From Granulosicoccus sp. (GTDB taxonomy: Bacteria > Pseudomonadota > Gammaproteobacteria > Granulosicoccales > Granulosicoccaceae): a DNA stretch of 54,438 nucleotides. This document shows, in pieces, positions 27,795 through 36,633 of the stretch (its first letter is position 1; each line of letters starts with the position of its first letter). The notes under the pieces are model-generated. The model saw only the letters and a program-made list of their open reading frames with translations. It was not told where the DNA came from and did not search any database. The stretch spans positions 1 to 54,438 of the forward strand of contig JAHDGK010000034.1 in assembly GCA_020627685.1 (NCBI GenBank), written 5' to 3'. A program made the translations under genes and the position numbers.

Positions 27795-28769
27795 TTATGT
27801 TGAGGGTGAAAAATTCTCTGAGTAAAACCGATACCAGTTGCGCCCCATAACCGCCGCCACTTCGTCGGAATTCATGCCCACAGCAGAGAGCCCTTGTTCG
27901 ATGTTGCCGAAATCGCGATTATCTTGAAACCATTCAGGCATGGGAGGGAAGCCGGGTGACGCGGCTGAGCCTTCGCCGTAATCTATTTCCTTACTCCAGC
28001 GGCCCACTCTCATCCATTCGACAATAGAGTCGGGTTGGTCTTGACACAGGTCGGTGCCCATGCCGAGGTGTTCTACTCCGTATTTATCGGCCATGCGAGC
28101 GATCATGGTGCAAAAGCTTTCCAACGTGCAGTCGGTTTTGCCCTTTAAATGATGTGGGTATAAGGAAAAGCCGAACATACCGCCATGACTAATGACGGCT
28201 TCGATGACCGAATCGCGTTTATTCCGAAGTGCCGGTTCCCATTCGTGAGGGTTTGCATGGGTAATCGCGATAGGGCGAGTTGACCACTCAGCGGCATCGA
28301 TGGTCGATTTATCACCTGAGTGACTCATATCAACGACTAAGCCCACTCGATTCATTTCCCGTACAACCTGTTTACCCATTCGGGTAAGGCCGCTGTCGTA
28401 AGATTCATAACAGCCTGTGGCCAGTAGCGACTGGTTGTTGTAGGTGAGTTGCATGAATCGCGCACCCAGCGTGTGCACAATCTCAACAAGACCGATGTCA
28501 TCTTCAATCGGACTTGGGTTTTGGAAACCGAAGAAGATGGCTGTTCGATTAGTCGCAACGGCAATATCAACATCTGTTGCTTCTTTACCCGCAAAGATCA
28601 ATTCAGGGTATTGCTCGAACCATCGGTTCCACTGTTCAAAGTTAAGGACTGTTTCCCGAAAATTCTCGTGGTAGGCAATGGTCACGTGTACAGCGTGCAC
28701 ACCACCTTCATTCATTTGTCTGAATATTTTTTCAGACCAATTAGCGTATTGAAGGTTGTCTATGCGCAT
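27795..28769 (-). CDS. Peptidase M19 (membrane dipeptidase) family, variant metal site
   Basis: This 324-residue protein has the M19 barrel motifs VGLVVDMSHSGDKSTIDAA (His near 151) and RPIAITHANPHEW (His near 170), and GVEHLGMGTDLCQD late in the protein. The classical N-terminal IDGHNDLP-type motif reads RIDNLQYANW instead, so the usual His and Asp ligands of one zinc are replaced by Leu and Tyr. M19 enzymes hydrolyse dipeptides, including D-residue ones, and some beta-lactams. TAAGGA precedes the ATG. It probably acts with the TRAP island on the same strand. No signal peptide is evident. Confidence 0.8.
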   Translation of the reverse strand: MRIDNLQYANWSEKIFRQMNEGGVHAVHVTIAYHENFRETVLNFEQWNRWFEQYPELIFAGKEATDVDIAVATNRTAIFFGFQNPSPIEDDIGLVEIVHTLGARFMQLTYNNQSLLATGCYESYDSGLTRMGKQVVREMNRVGLVVDMSHSGDKSTIDAAEWSTRPIAITHANPHEWEPALRNKRDSVIEAVISHGGMFGFSLYPHHLKGKTDCTLESFCTMIARMADKYGVEHLGMGTDLCQDQPDSIVEWMRVGRWSKEIDYGEGSAASPGFPPMPEWFQDNRDFGNIEQGLSAVGMNSDEVAAVMGRNWYRFYSENFSPST

Positions 28770-29244
28770 GTGAATTCCTTAAGAGATATTGACAGGTGTA
28801 CAAAACCTGGCCGACTTTCGTTTAGTTTAAAACAGCTGTTTTTATGACGGGTGTTTAGTTACGACGCGTGCAAGCGTTTGCAACTGCTTGAGTGTGCGAA
28901 CAAATTTTTCAATGTAACCATTTTTATTCATAGTTTACGTTATCCGAAAAAATCGGGTAAACGATTGAAACGGAGATATAAATCATGTTCAGTTGTGTAC
29001 AAGCACGATACACCGAGCGTATGCGTAACGGGTTAACCATCCAAATCGGCTCATTCGAAGCTATTAGATAAGCAGCCCAATAGAAATTTTCTTTGATTTC
29101 TATGTCTCTTTCGGTGAGCAGGATGAGTATTCACTGGATTGTATAAGGGACGAACTGGCAGCAGCGGCGACTGACTCGGTGATTCTCGAGTTGTTTAAGC
29201 GGTAAAAGGTTGGGTATCTTTTCGGCTAAAAGAGAACAGGACGC
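28770..29244. promoter_or_regulatory. 475-base non-coding divergent spacer (dipeptidase / GntR)
   Basis: No convincing gene lies here. It holds two GTGTACAA elements (28796-28803 and 28995-29002), a perfect palindrome AAAACAGCTGTTTT (28829-28842) and a perfect inverted repeat ATAGAAAT-N8-ATTTCTAT (29080-29103). These are candidate operators for the adjacent GntR/FCD regulator, whose family often recognises TTGTAC-type half sites. Confidence 0.45.
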
Positions 29245-29943
29245 GTGACTAGTAAAACTTCGCAGCAGGCTAATAAGAACCATTTTTATGAAGAACTAAA
29301 ATGGAAAATACTGACCATGGATTTAGCTCCGGGTGTAGATCTCGATGAGGTCGGACTCAGTGAGCTTTACGGATTATCCAGAACCCCGGTTAGGGATGTT
29401 TTTAGGCGAATGGCCGGTGAAGGCTTTGTAGAAATAGTGGGCAATAAAGGTGCATCGGTTGCGTCAATGAACCATAAAACGCTTAAGGAGTTTGTTCAAA
29501 CGGCTCCACTTATATATGTTTCGGTTACCCGTCTTGCGGTGAATAATGCGACACCGGCTCAACTCAAAGAGCTTAAACGCATTCAGACCAAATACAGAAA
29601 TGCAGTAAAGAAAGCTATGATTGACGAGCTGGTTATCTTCGACAATCAGTTTCATACGATGCTAGGGGAGATGGCAGATAATCACTACCTGGCGGTGAGC
29701 TTGCAACGGCTTTTGATTGATCATGCGCGTATATCGCACAGCTATTTTGACCGCACGGCATTTAACGAATGTGACTTGCTGGAAAAATCTGTCGATCAAC
29801 ATGACAAACTCATTGATGCCATTGACAACGGGCGTGAAGAGACAGCGGTCGCCATCACGCTAGAACATTGGGACGTATCTAAACTCCAATCAGATATGTT
29901 TGTTAATCCTGATCCCATACCGTTAGAGGCCATGGTCGGTTAG
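29245..29943 (+). CDS. GntR family regulator, FadR/FCD subfamily
   Basis: This 232-residue protein starts at GTG 29245 behind GAACAGGA. An N-terminal winged helix (YEELKWKILTMDLAPGVDLDEVGLSELYGLSRTPVRDVFRRM; RTPVR is the family motif) is followed by an all-helical FCD domain with metal-type His/Asp positions (FDNQFHTMLGEMADN and ...VDQHDKLIDAID). FCD members respond to small organic acids. It is divergent from the dipeptidase and probably controls the TRAP island. Confidence 0.9.
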   Translation: MTSKTSQQANKNHFYEELKWKILTMDLAPGVDLDEVGLSELYGLSRTPVRDVFRRMAGEGFVEIVGNKGASVASMNHKTLKEFVQTAPLIYVSVTRLAVNNATPAQLKELKRIQTKYRNAVKKAMIDELVIFDNQFHTMLGEMADNHYLAVSLQRLLIDHARISHSYFDRTAFNECDLLEKSVDQHDKLIDAIDNGREETAVAITLEHWDVSKLQSDMFVNPDPIPLEAMVG

Positions 29944-29989
29944 CACCGTGGAAATTCATGGGGCGTCGCAGCCTCATTCTTTTAATGAT

Positions 29990-30445
29990 TTAGTTGTTCT
30001 CTATTTCATCCAAGGCTTGCAAACTATCCAGCAAGTCTTCATAGCGCCGTTTTCCGAGCACCGTCACGAAGGTGTCTGATATCTCACGTGAGCGCGTTTG
30101 GTTATCGAGGATTATTTTACGTCCCTTGGCGGTGATGTTGATAAGTTGACGACGCCTGTCTTTTTTATCTTCGGCTCTTGTCACCAGGCCTTTGTCGAGC
30201 ATGGTCTGCACAATACGAGTCAGACTGGGTAATAGAAGGCAGGCGCGATCCGCAAGTTTGCTGGCATCCAACGCACCACTTTCAGATAAAACCCTTAGCA
30301 CTCTCCACTGCTGCTCCGTGATGCCCGTTTCGCTAAGCATATCTCTTATTGGAGCCATGACTTTTTCGCGGGCGCGGGCCAAGGCAATTGGCAGCGACCT
30401 CGACGTGGGTGGGAGTTCAGATATTGGCTGTTTCTTTTGTGTCAT
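29990..30445 (-). CDS. hpaR: MarR-family repressor of homoprotocatechuate genes (HpaR)
   Basis: This is a 151-residue MarR protein. RSLPIALARAREKVMAPIRDML and TEQQWRVLRVLSE are characteristic of HpaR. The HTH lies at about 55-85 (DASKLADRACLLLPSLTRIVQTMLDKGLV) and the wing has DKKDRRRQLI. It is divergent from hpaF, as in other hpa clusters. HpaR represses the meta-cleavage operon until 4-hydroxyphenylacetate or homoprotocatechuate is present. Confidence 0.9.
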   Translation of the reverse strand: MTQKKQPISELPPTSRSLPIALARAREKVMAPIRDMLSETGITEQQWRVLRVLSESGALDASKLADRACLLLPSLTRIVQTMLDKGLVTRAEDKKDRRRQLINITAKGRKIILDNQTRSREISDTFVTVLGKRRYEDLLDSLQALDEIENN

Positions 30446-30508
30446 GGCATCGATTAACCGATGAGAATCGGCATGCTTTTCATGTCTTGACAGTTGTGTC
30501 GAAATTAA

Positions 30509-30537
30509 CTTAACATATTAATACTTAACTTGTTAAG
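30509..30537. promoter_or_regulatory. Candidate HpaR operator
   Basis: CTTAACTTGTTAAG (30524-30537) is a perfect 6-2-6 dyad and the preceding TTAACTTAACATATTAATA repeats its half site. The site lies 12 bases before hpaF and 78 bases from hpaR's start, where a MarR repressor could cover both promoters. Binding by HpaR is inference from position. Confidence 0.6.
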
Positions 30538-30549
30538 CAAAATTCAGTT

Positions 30550-30927
30550 ATGCCACATATCATTGTTGAGTATTCACCGAATTTAGAGAACCAGTTGGAC
30601 ATGACTGCGTTTTGCGATCACTTGCGAAGCACAGCTGCAACGGTCGATGCACTGCCTATGCCGGGTATTCGGGTGAGGGCAATAAAGGTTGATCACTACT
30701 CCATAGCCGATGGCAACCCGAAACATGGCTTTATTGACGTGTCTCTAAGACTGCGCGCAGGCCGAAGCATGGAGGTTCGAAAACATGCCATCGAAACCTT
30801 GTTTGAAGCTGCGCGCGAGTTCGTCTCTGCATACCTCTCAGAGCACTCTTTAGCCTTGTCGTTTGAAGTGCGCAATATAGATGCGGATTTGTCGCCTAAG
30901 TGCGGCTCCATTCGCGACCACCTTTAG
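30550..30927 (+). CDS. hpaF: 5-carboxymethyl-2-hydroxymuconate delta-isomerase
   Basis: This 125-residue protein starts MPHIIVEYSPNLE; removal of Met exposes Pro1, the catalytic base of the tautomerase superfamily. HIIVEYSxNL is the CHMI signature. It isomerises the ring-cleavage acid between HpaE and HpaG in homoprotocatechuate breakdown. It is the first gene of the operon, and its stop codon touches the ribosome site of hpaE. Confidence 0.93.
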   Translation: MPHIIVEYSPNLENQLDMTAFCDHLRSTAATVDALPMPGIRVRAIKVDHYSIADGNPKHGFIDVSLRLRAGRSMEVRKHAIETLFEAAREFVSAYLSEHSLALSFEVRNIDADLSPKCGSIRDHL

Positions 30928-30931
30928 GAGA

Positions 30932-32452
30932 ATGAAACAAGTGTCTGATCTGAACACAAACACTGAGAAGCTAAGCGGTTATCTGAAACAGTTTGGTGGT
31001 CAAGGCGTCTTAAATTTTATCAATGGCGAATCGGTAGCCGCGCAAAGCGGCGATACGTTTGAAAACCATTCGCCGGTTGATGAGTCGGCTATTTGCAGGG
31101 TTGCGAAAAGCTCCGATGCAGACATTGATGCAGCGGCAAAAGCCGCAGCTGATGCGTTTCCAGCGTGGCGAGATATGCCGGCTAAAGAGCGCAAGAGCAT
31201 CTTAATCCGAATTGCAGAAGGTATTGAAGCACGCGCCGAGGAGATCGCGTTTTGCGAATGTTGGGACACCGGCCAGGCACTTCGCTTTATGTCAAAAGCG
31301 GCCATCCGCGGCGCGGAAAATTTTCGCTACTTCGCCGATCAAGTCAGTTCAGCCAGAGATGGTAAAAATCTGCCGTCACCAACGCTGATGAACGTAACAA
31401 CGCGCGTACCCATTGGCCCCGTGGGTGTTATAACGCCGTGGAATACGCCGTTTATGCTGTCAACCTGGAAAATTGCGCCCGCGTTGGCAGCGGGTTGCAC
31501 CGTTGTACATAAGCCTGCAGAACTGAGCCCCTTAACCGCGCGTTTGCTGATGGAAATAGCGCATGAAGCAGGTATGCCTCCCGGTGTTTGGAACCTTGTT
31601 AACGGAATGGGTGAGGACGCGGGGCGAGCATTGACAGAGCACCCTGCCATCAAAGCGATTGCCTTTGTCGGAGAGAGCAGGACCGGTAGTCTTATCACAC
31701 GCCAGGGGGCCGATACACTCAAGCGAATGCACTTTGAATTGGGTGGTAAAAATCCGGTTATCGTCTTCGATGATGCAGATGTAGACCGTGCACTGGATGC
31801 CGTCATATTTATGATTTACTCCATAAACGGCGAACGTTGTACCTCGTCTTCTCGTTTGCTAATTCAAGAAAGCATCCGCGAAGAGTTCGAAGCCAAGTTG
31901 ATAGAGCGTGTCAACAATATCAAGGTCGGTCACCCCTTAGAGCCGACCACTGAGATTGGGCCGTTAATAGGCCAGGAACACTTCAGCAAAGTCACAGACT
32001 ACTTTGATGTAGCAAAGGACGATGGCGCAACCATTGCCGCTGGCGGAGTCAGAGTGGGAGACAAAGGCTACTTTGTCAGACCCACGCTCTTTACTATGGC
32101 CAACAATCAAATGCGCATTGCGCAAGAAGAAATATTTGGTCCGGTGCTGACATCCATTCCATTTTCCACCGAAGAGCAAGCCATTCAGATTGCTAACGAT
32201 ATTCCCTATGGCCTAACAGGTTATGTTTGGACTAATGACTTGACCCGGGCACTACGCGTGAGCAACGAGCTGGAAGCGGGCATGATTTGGGTCAATTCTG
32301 AAAACGTGCGTCATCTGCCCACGCCGTTCGGTGGTGTTAAAGCCAGTGGTATTGGGCGCGATGGTGGTGATTGGTCGTTTGAATTCTATATGGAGCAAAA
32401 GCACATAGGATTTGCTTTAGGTAATCATAAAATCCCTAAACTAGGTGCTTAG
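30932..32452 (+). CDS. hpaE: 5-carboxymethyl-2-hydroxymuconate semialdehyde dehydrogenase
   Basis: This is a 506-residue NAD-dependent aldehyde dehydrogenase. Catalytic residues by position are Asn171 (TPWNTPF), Glu269 (HFELGGK) and Cys303 (NGERCTSS). It oxidises the semialdehyde made by HpaD. AGGAG at 30926-30930 is only one base from ATG 30932 but 10 from GTG 30941, so translation may really start at the GTG three codons later. Order hpaF-hpaE-hpaD is conserved with known hpa operons in content though not in order. Confidence 0.93.
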   Translation: MKQVSDLNTNTEKLSGYLKQFGGQGVLNFINGESVAAQSGDTFENHSPVDESAICRVAKSSDADIDAAAKAAADAFPAWRDMPAKERKSILIRIAEGIEARAEEIAFCECWDTGQALRFMSKAAIRGAENFRYFADQVSSARDGKNLPSPTLMNVTTRVPIGPVGVITPWNTPFMLSTWKIAPALAAGCTVVHKPAELSPLTARLLMEIAHEAGMPPGVWNLVNGMGEDAGRALTEHPAIKAIAFVGESRTGSLITRQGADTLKRMHFELGGKNPVIVFDDADVDRALDAVIFMIYSINGERCTSSSRLLIQESIREEFEAKLIERVNNIKVGHPLEPTTEIGPLIGQEHFSKVTDYFDVAKDDGATIAAGGVRVGDKGYFVRPTLFTMANNQMRIAQEEIFGPVLTSIPFSTEEQAIQIANDIPYGLTGYVWTNDLTRALRVSNELEAGMIWVNSENVRHLPTPFGGVKASGIGRDGGDWSFEFYMEQKHIGFALGNHKIPKLGA

Positions 32453-32513
32453 TACAACTAGCAAAATATTAAACAACCTATCGTTTGTAGAATAATTTAT
32501 TTAGGAAAAAGCC

Positions 32514-33494
32514 ATGCCGGTTCCCGCTTCTGTTTTATACCCTCCGTTCAATATTGTCCGATTGAGCCATGTTGAATACAAAGTCACTGATCTTGCCAAA
32601 AGCCGCTCATTCTACGTCGATACCTTAGGTCTGCAAGTCACCCATGAGGACGCTTCGTCCATCTATTTGCGCGCTATGGAAGAAAGGGGACATCATTGTA
32701 TTTCTCTGGTTCAGGCTGATAAAGCCGAAGTAGGGGTGCTGGGTTTTAAGCTGTTCAGTGACGAAGACCTCGACAAGGCCGAGGCTTTCTTTTCATCCAA
32801 GGGCTTACCGGTCGAATGGATTGAGAAGCCGTTTATGGCGCGCACCTTAAGAACTACCGATCCGTGGGGTATACCCTTGGAGTTCTATGTGAAAATGGAT
32901 CGGCTGGAACCCATCCATCAACAGTATAAGTTGTATAACGGCGTCAAACCCCTACGTATCGATCACTTCAACATGTTTAGCGCAAACGTCGATGCAAGCG
33001 TTGAGTTCTACAACGAAATAGGGTTTCGCACTACCGAATATACGGAGGATGCTGAAACCGGTCATGTGTGGGCTGCCTGGATGCAGCGTAAAGGCGGGGT
33101 TCATGATGTCGCGTTCACGAACGGTATCGGGCCACGTCTGCACCATACGGCCTTCTGGGTGCCGACCCCGTTGAATATCATCGATTTGCTGGACTTAATG
33201 GCAACTACCGGTTGGGTCAACAATATTGAGCGTGGACCAGGCAGACACGGCATTTCCAACGCTTTTTTCCTGTACATTCTGGATCCAGACGGGCATCGAA
33301 TCGAGATCTACTGTTCGGACTACCAGACAATAGATCCCGATCATGAACCGATCAAATGGGATTTAAAAGATCCGCAGCGTCAAACGCTTTGGGGGGCAGC
33401 CGCTCCACGCAGTTGGTTTGAACACGGGTCAACATTTGTCGGTACCGATGTCCAGGAACCTGCGTTAAAGGCACAGCCCATCATTGCACCGTAA
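32514..33494 (+). CDS. hpaD: 3,4-dihydroxyphenylacetate 2,3-dioxygenase (type I extradiol)
   Basis: This 326-residue protein has two vicinal-oxygen-chelate modules (about 14-125 and 147-265). Fe/Mn ligands should be His151 (LRIDHFN), His211 (PRLHHTAF) and Glu264 (HRIEIY), with His197 (GVHDVAF) as the acid-base residue. This matches Brevibacterium HPCD/Arthrobacter MndD, not the unrelated LigB-type HpaD/HpcB of E. coli. It cleaves homoprotocatechuate next to the hydroxyls. AGGA lies before the ATG. Confidence 0.92.
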   Translation: MPVPASVLYPPFNIVRLSHVEYKVTDLAKSRSFYVDTLGLQVTHEDASSIYLRAMEERGHHCISLVQADKAEVGVLGFKLFSDEDLDKAEAFFSSKGLPVEWIEKPFMARTLRTTDPWGIPLEFYVKMDRLEPIHQQYKLYNGVKPLRIDHFNMFSANVDASVEFYNEIGFRTTEYTEDAETGHVWAAWMQRKGGVHDVAFTNGIGPRLHHTAFWVPTPLNIIDLLDLMATTGWVNNIERGPGRHGISNAFFLYILDPDGHRIEIYCSDYQTIDPDHEPIKWDLKDPQRQTLWGAAAPRSWFEHGSTFVGTDVQEPALKAQPIIAP

Positions 33495-33506
33495 GAGAAT
33501 TTATTC

Positions 33507-34970
33507 ATGCTAACCCTCAAAGATCCCAGTTTATTCAGGCAAGCGGCCCTCGTTGGAGACACGTGGATAGACGCAAGTGCCGATAACGGTATTGCTGTTA
33601 ATAACCCTGCAACCGGTGAGTTGCTGGGGTATGTGCCAAACCTGGGTGCGAGTGAAACGGATGCTGCGATAGCGGCGGCCGAACTTGCGCGTGGCCCTTG
33701 GGCAGCACTCACTGCTAAAGAGCGGACAACGACTCTGCGACGTTGGTTCGACCTCATGATGGAGAATCAGGATGATTTGGCCACGATTCTTACCGCAGAA
33801 CAGGGAAAGCCAAAAGCAGAGGCTATGGGTGAGATTGCCTACGGCGCTTCTTTTGTTGAGTGGTTTGCCGATGAAGCCCGACGTGCTTATGGCGATGTCA
33901 TTCCCGGGCATGCGCAGGACAAACGAATCATCGTGTTAAAGCAGCCTGTTGGTGTTGTGGCAGCTATTACACCCTGGAATTTTCCGACAGCCATGATCAC
34001 CCGCAAAGCTGGTCCTGCATTTGCGGCGGGTTGTTCAATGGTTTTAAAACCCGCTAGTCAAACTCCGTTTTCGGCCATCGCGTTGGCGGTGCTGGCACAA
34101 CGTGCGGGATTACCCGATGGGTTGTTTTCTGTTATCACCGGTGCTGCAAGAGAGATCGGCGCGTCGATGACGTCAAGCCCGATTGTTAAAAAATTAACAT
34201 TCACTGGTTCAACAGAAATTGGCGCCAAGTTGTATGAGCAGTGCGCACCGACCATCAAAAAACTCGCGTTGGAGCTAGGTGGGAATGCACCGTTTATAGT
34301 TTTTGATGATGCCGATATCGATGCTGCCGTCGAAGGCGCCATCATTGCCAAATTCCGAAACAACGGCCAAACCTGTGTTTGCGCCAATAGAATATATGTA
34401 CAAGATGCCGTCTACGATGAATTTGCGAAAAAACTGAATGCAAAGTTATCAACGTTGCCTGTTGGCGATGGTTTTGATGAGGGCGTGGTTTTCGGTCCGT
34501 TAATTGACGATGCGGCAGTTGATAAAGTGATGGAGCACATCAGCGATGCAACTTCTAAAGGGGCTACGGTATTGTCGGGCGGTGAACGTCACGAGCTGGG
34601 CGGTACTTTCTTTCAACCCACCATCCTTACCGATGTCACCTCAGACATGGCGGTTGCCACTGAAGAGACGTTTGGTCCAGTAGCACCCCTATTTCGTTTT
34701 ACCAAAGAATCAGAGGTTGTTGCGGCTGCAAACGCAACTGAGTTCGGTTTAGCGTCGTATTTTTATTCTCGCGATTTAGCTCGTGTCTGGCGAGTGGGTG
34801 AGGCGTTGGATTACGGCATGGTGGGTGTGAACACCGGCCTCGTGTCAACGGTTGAAGCCCCTTTTGGTGGCGTTAAGTTATCAGGACTGGGGCGTGAAGG
34901 TTCGCACTATGGTCTTGATGAGTTCTTTGAATTGAAATACCTATGTATGGGTGGTATCGAGGCGGAATAA
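33507..34970 (+). CDS. gabD: Succinate-semialdehyde dehydrogenase
   Basis: This 487-residue aldehyde dehydrogenase has Asn158 (TPWNFP), Glu256 (LELGGNAPF) and Cys290 (NNGQTCVCANR), the GabD pattern including the second Cys two residues after the nucleophile. In this operon it would oxidise succinic semialdehyde, the last product of homoprotocatechuate cleavage, to succinate. Its stop overlaps the hpaG start (TAATG). Confidence 0.92.
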   Translation: MLTLKDPSLFRQAALVGDTWIDASADNGIAVNNPATGELLGYVPNLGASETDAAIAAAELARGPWAALTAKERTTTLRRWFDLMMENQDDLATILTAEQGKPKAEAMGEIAYGASFVEWFADEARRAYGDVIPGHAQDKRIIVLKQPVGVVAAITPWNFPTAMITRKAGPAFAAGCSMVLKPASQTPFSAIALAVLAQRAGLPDGLFSVITGAAREIGASMTSSPIVKKLTFTGSTEIGAKLYEQCAPTIKKLALELGGNAPFIVFDDADIDAAVEGAIIAKFRNNGQTCVCANRIYVQDAVYDEFAKKLNAKLSTLPVGDGFDEGVVFGPLIDDAAVDKVMEHISDATSKGATVLSGGERHELGGTFFQPTILTDVTSDMAVATEETFGPVAPLFRFTKESEVVAAANATEFGLASYFYSRDLARVWRVGEALDYGMVGVNTGLVSTVEAPFGGVKLSGLGREGSHYGLDEFFELKYLCMGGIEAE

Positions 34971-35830
34971 TGAGCAATTACCGGTTTGCAAGCTTTGAGA
35001 GTGCGGGTGAAGTCCACTACGGCGCTGTTACCGATGAAGGTATGATTTCATTGCAAGCGGAGTTTCCGCAGTGGCCGACGCTGCAAAGTGTTATTGAAGC
35101 CGGTGCGCTGGATCAGCTAGCGTCAGCGGTGAGTGGTAAGCAGGTCACTCACACCGAGTTTACGTATCAAATTCCGCTACAACGACCCGGTAAAATAATC
35201 TGTGTAGGTGTTAATTTCCCCGATCGAAATGCGGAATACAAAGACGGGCAGGAAGCACCACCCAATATGTCTTTGTTTATACGTTTTCCCGGTTCTTTCA
35301 CCGGTCACAATACGTCGCTTATCCGTCCGCCGGAATCCGAAAAACTCGATTACGAAGGCGAGATAGCGATTGTTATCGGAAAAGGCGGGCGACGTATTAG
35401 CCAGGACAATGCGTACGATCATATCGCCGCCATCACCTTGTGCAATGAAGGCACTATTCGCGATTGGGTTCGGCATGCAAAATTTAACGTAACCCAAGGA
35501 AAGAACTGGGATAACTCGGGTGCTATCGGACCCTGGTTAGTGCCGTTTAACGATGCGGCTCAGTTAGATGATGTTCGTCTGTGTACACGCGTCAATGGCG
35601 AGCTTCGCCAGGAAGACCGAACCAGTCGAATGATGTTTCCGATTCGTCGTCAAATTGAATATATCTCAACGTTTACGACGCTTGAGCCTGGTGACATCAT
35701 CATAACCGGTACACCTACCGGTGCTGGTGCAAGGTTCGACCCACCGAAGTTTCTGGTGCCGGGCGATGTTATTGAAGTCGAAGCAGAAGGTATCGGTACG
35801 TTGGTTAATACGGTTGAGGATGAAGCGTGA
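34970..35830 (+). CDS. hpaG: Fumarylacetoacetate hydrolase-family isomerase/decarboxylase (HpaG-type)
   Basis: This 286-residue FAH-fold protein has GKIICVGVNFPDRNAEY and EKLDYEGEIAIVIGKGGRRI, whose acidic residues bind the divalent metal, and GDIIITGTPTGAGARFDPPKFL near the end. In E. coli HpaG is one chain with two such modules (decarboxylase and isomerase). Only one module is coded here. The start in the preceding stop codon and the GTGA overlap with hpaH show tight coupling. Which half-reaction it performs is unknown. Confidence 0.82.
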   Translation: MSNYRFASFESAGEVHYGAVTDEGMISLQAEFPQWPTLQSVIEAGALDQLASAVSGKQVTHTEFTYQIPLQRPGKIICVGVNFPDRNAEYKDGQEAPPNMSLFIRFPGSFTGHNTSLIRPPESEKLDYEGEIAIVIGKGGRRISQDNAYDHIAAITLCNEGTIRDWVRHAKFNVTQGKNWDNSGAIGPWLVPFNDAAQLDDVRLCTRVNGELRQEDRTSRMMFPIRRQIEYISTFTTLEPGDIIITGTPTGAGARFDPPKFLVPGDVIEVEAEGIGTLVNTVEDEA

Positions 35831-36633
35831 GCCTAACGCCTGAACAAGTCAGTGATAGTGCTTCTCGTTTGCTCGAAGCTGAATCCACGCGTCAGCAAAT
35901 ACGACTGTTATCGCGTGAATATCCGTCGTTGGATATGGACGATGCCTATCAGATACAAGCTGATCTTATGGCGCAGAAGCTGGCTGCGGGAAGGCGCGTA
36001 CTCGGTTGGAAAATTGGTCTGACGTCCCGAGCTATGCAGATGGCCTTGAATATCACAACACCTGATAGCGGTATTCTGTTCGATGACATGTTGTTCCCCA
36101 ATAAGGGTGCTGTTCCCGAAGGGCGATTCATTCAGCCAAGAATTGAAGCCGAAATAGCCTTTGTTATGAAAGAGGCCATTGCCGGAGAAAACGTCACACG
36201 CGAAGACGTTATTGCGGCAACCGATTATGTTGCCCCGAGCATTGAGATTCTCGATACTCGTATTTTAAGAGTTGATCCTGATACAGGCCAAACGCGAAGT
36301 GTCTTTGACACCATTTCAGATAATGCGGCTAATGCAGGTATTGTCCTCGGTGATGAAAAACATGCTGTGGATGCGCATGATTTACGTTGGGTGGGAGCCA
36401 TTGTCAGTGCTAATGGTAGCGTTGAAGAAACCGGGTTAGGCGCTGGTGTCTTGAACGATCCTGTTGAAAGTGTGGTATGGCTGGCTCGCCGTATGGCTCA
36501 GTACGGGCAAAAGATAGAGCCGGGTCAAATCATTCTTTCCGGTAGTTTTATTCGTCCGTTGGAATGTCCGTCAGGTACCCAAATCCGTGCTGACTTCGGT
36601 AGCTTCGGTCGAGTAGCGATTGACTTCAACTGA
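35827..36633 (+). CDS. hpaH: 2-oxo-hept-3-ene-1,7-dioate hydratase
   Basis: This 268-residue protein of the FAH-like hydratase group (MhpD/HpaH) starts at GTG 35827, overlapping hpaG by 4 bases. RRVLGWKIGLTSRAMQMAL, RIEAEIAFVMKE and QIILSGSFIRPLECPSG are HpaH motifs with the metal-binding Glu pair. It hydrates the dienoate before aldol cleavage. The usual next gene, hpaI aldolase, is not here; a DMT transporter follows. Confidence 0.9.
   Translation: MSLTPEQVSDSASRLLEAESTRQQIRLLSREYPSLDMDDAYQIQADLMAQKLAAGRRVLGWKIGLTSRAMQMALNITTPDSGILFDDMLFPNKGAVPEGRFIQPRIEAEIAFVMKEAIAGENVTREDVIAATDYVAPSIEILDTRILRVDPDTGQTRSVFDTISDNAANAGIVLGDEKHAVDAHDLRWVGAIVSANGSVEETGLGAGVLNDPVESVVWLARRMAQYGQKIEPGQIILSGSFIRPLECPSGTQIRADFGSFGRVAIDFN

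Noticed and set aside
28851-29036. 61-codon ORF in the dipeptidase-GntR spacer
   Set aside because: No ribosome site, no recognisable sequence, and it lies in a regulatory spacer.
29083-29205. 41-codon open frame before the GntR gene
   Set aside because: It has plausible composition but no start codon and a stop shortly upstream. A frame this short is expected by chance.
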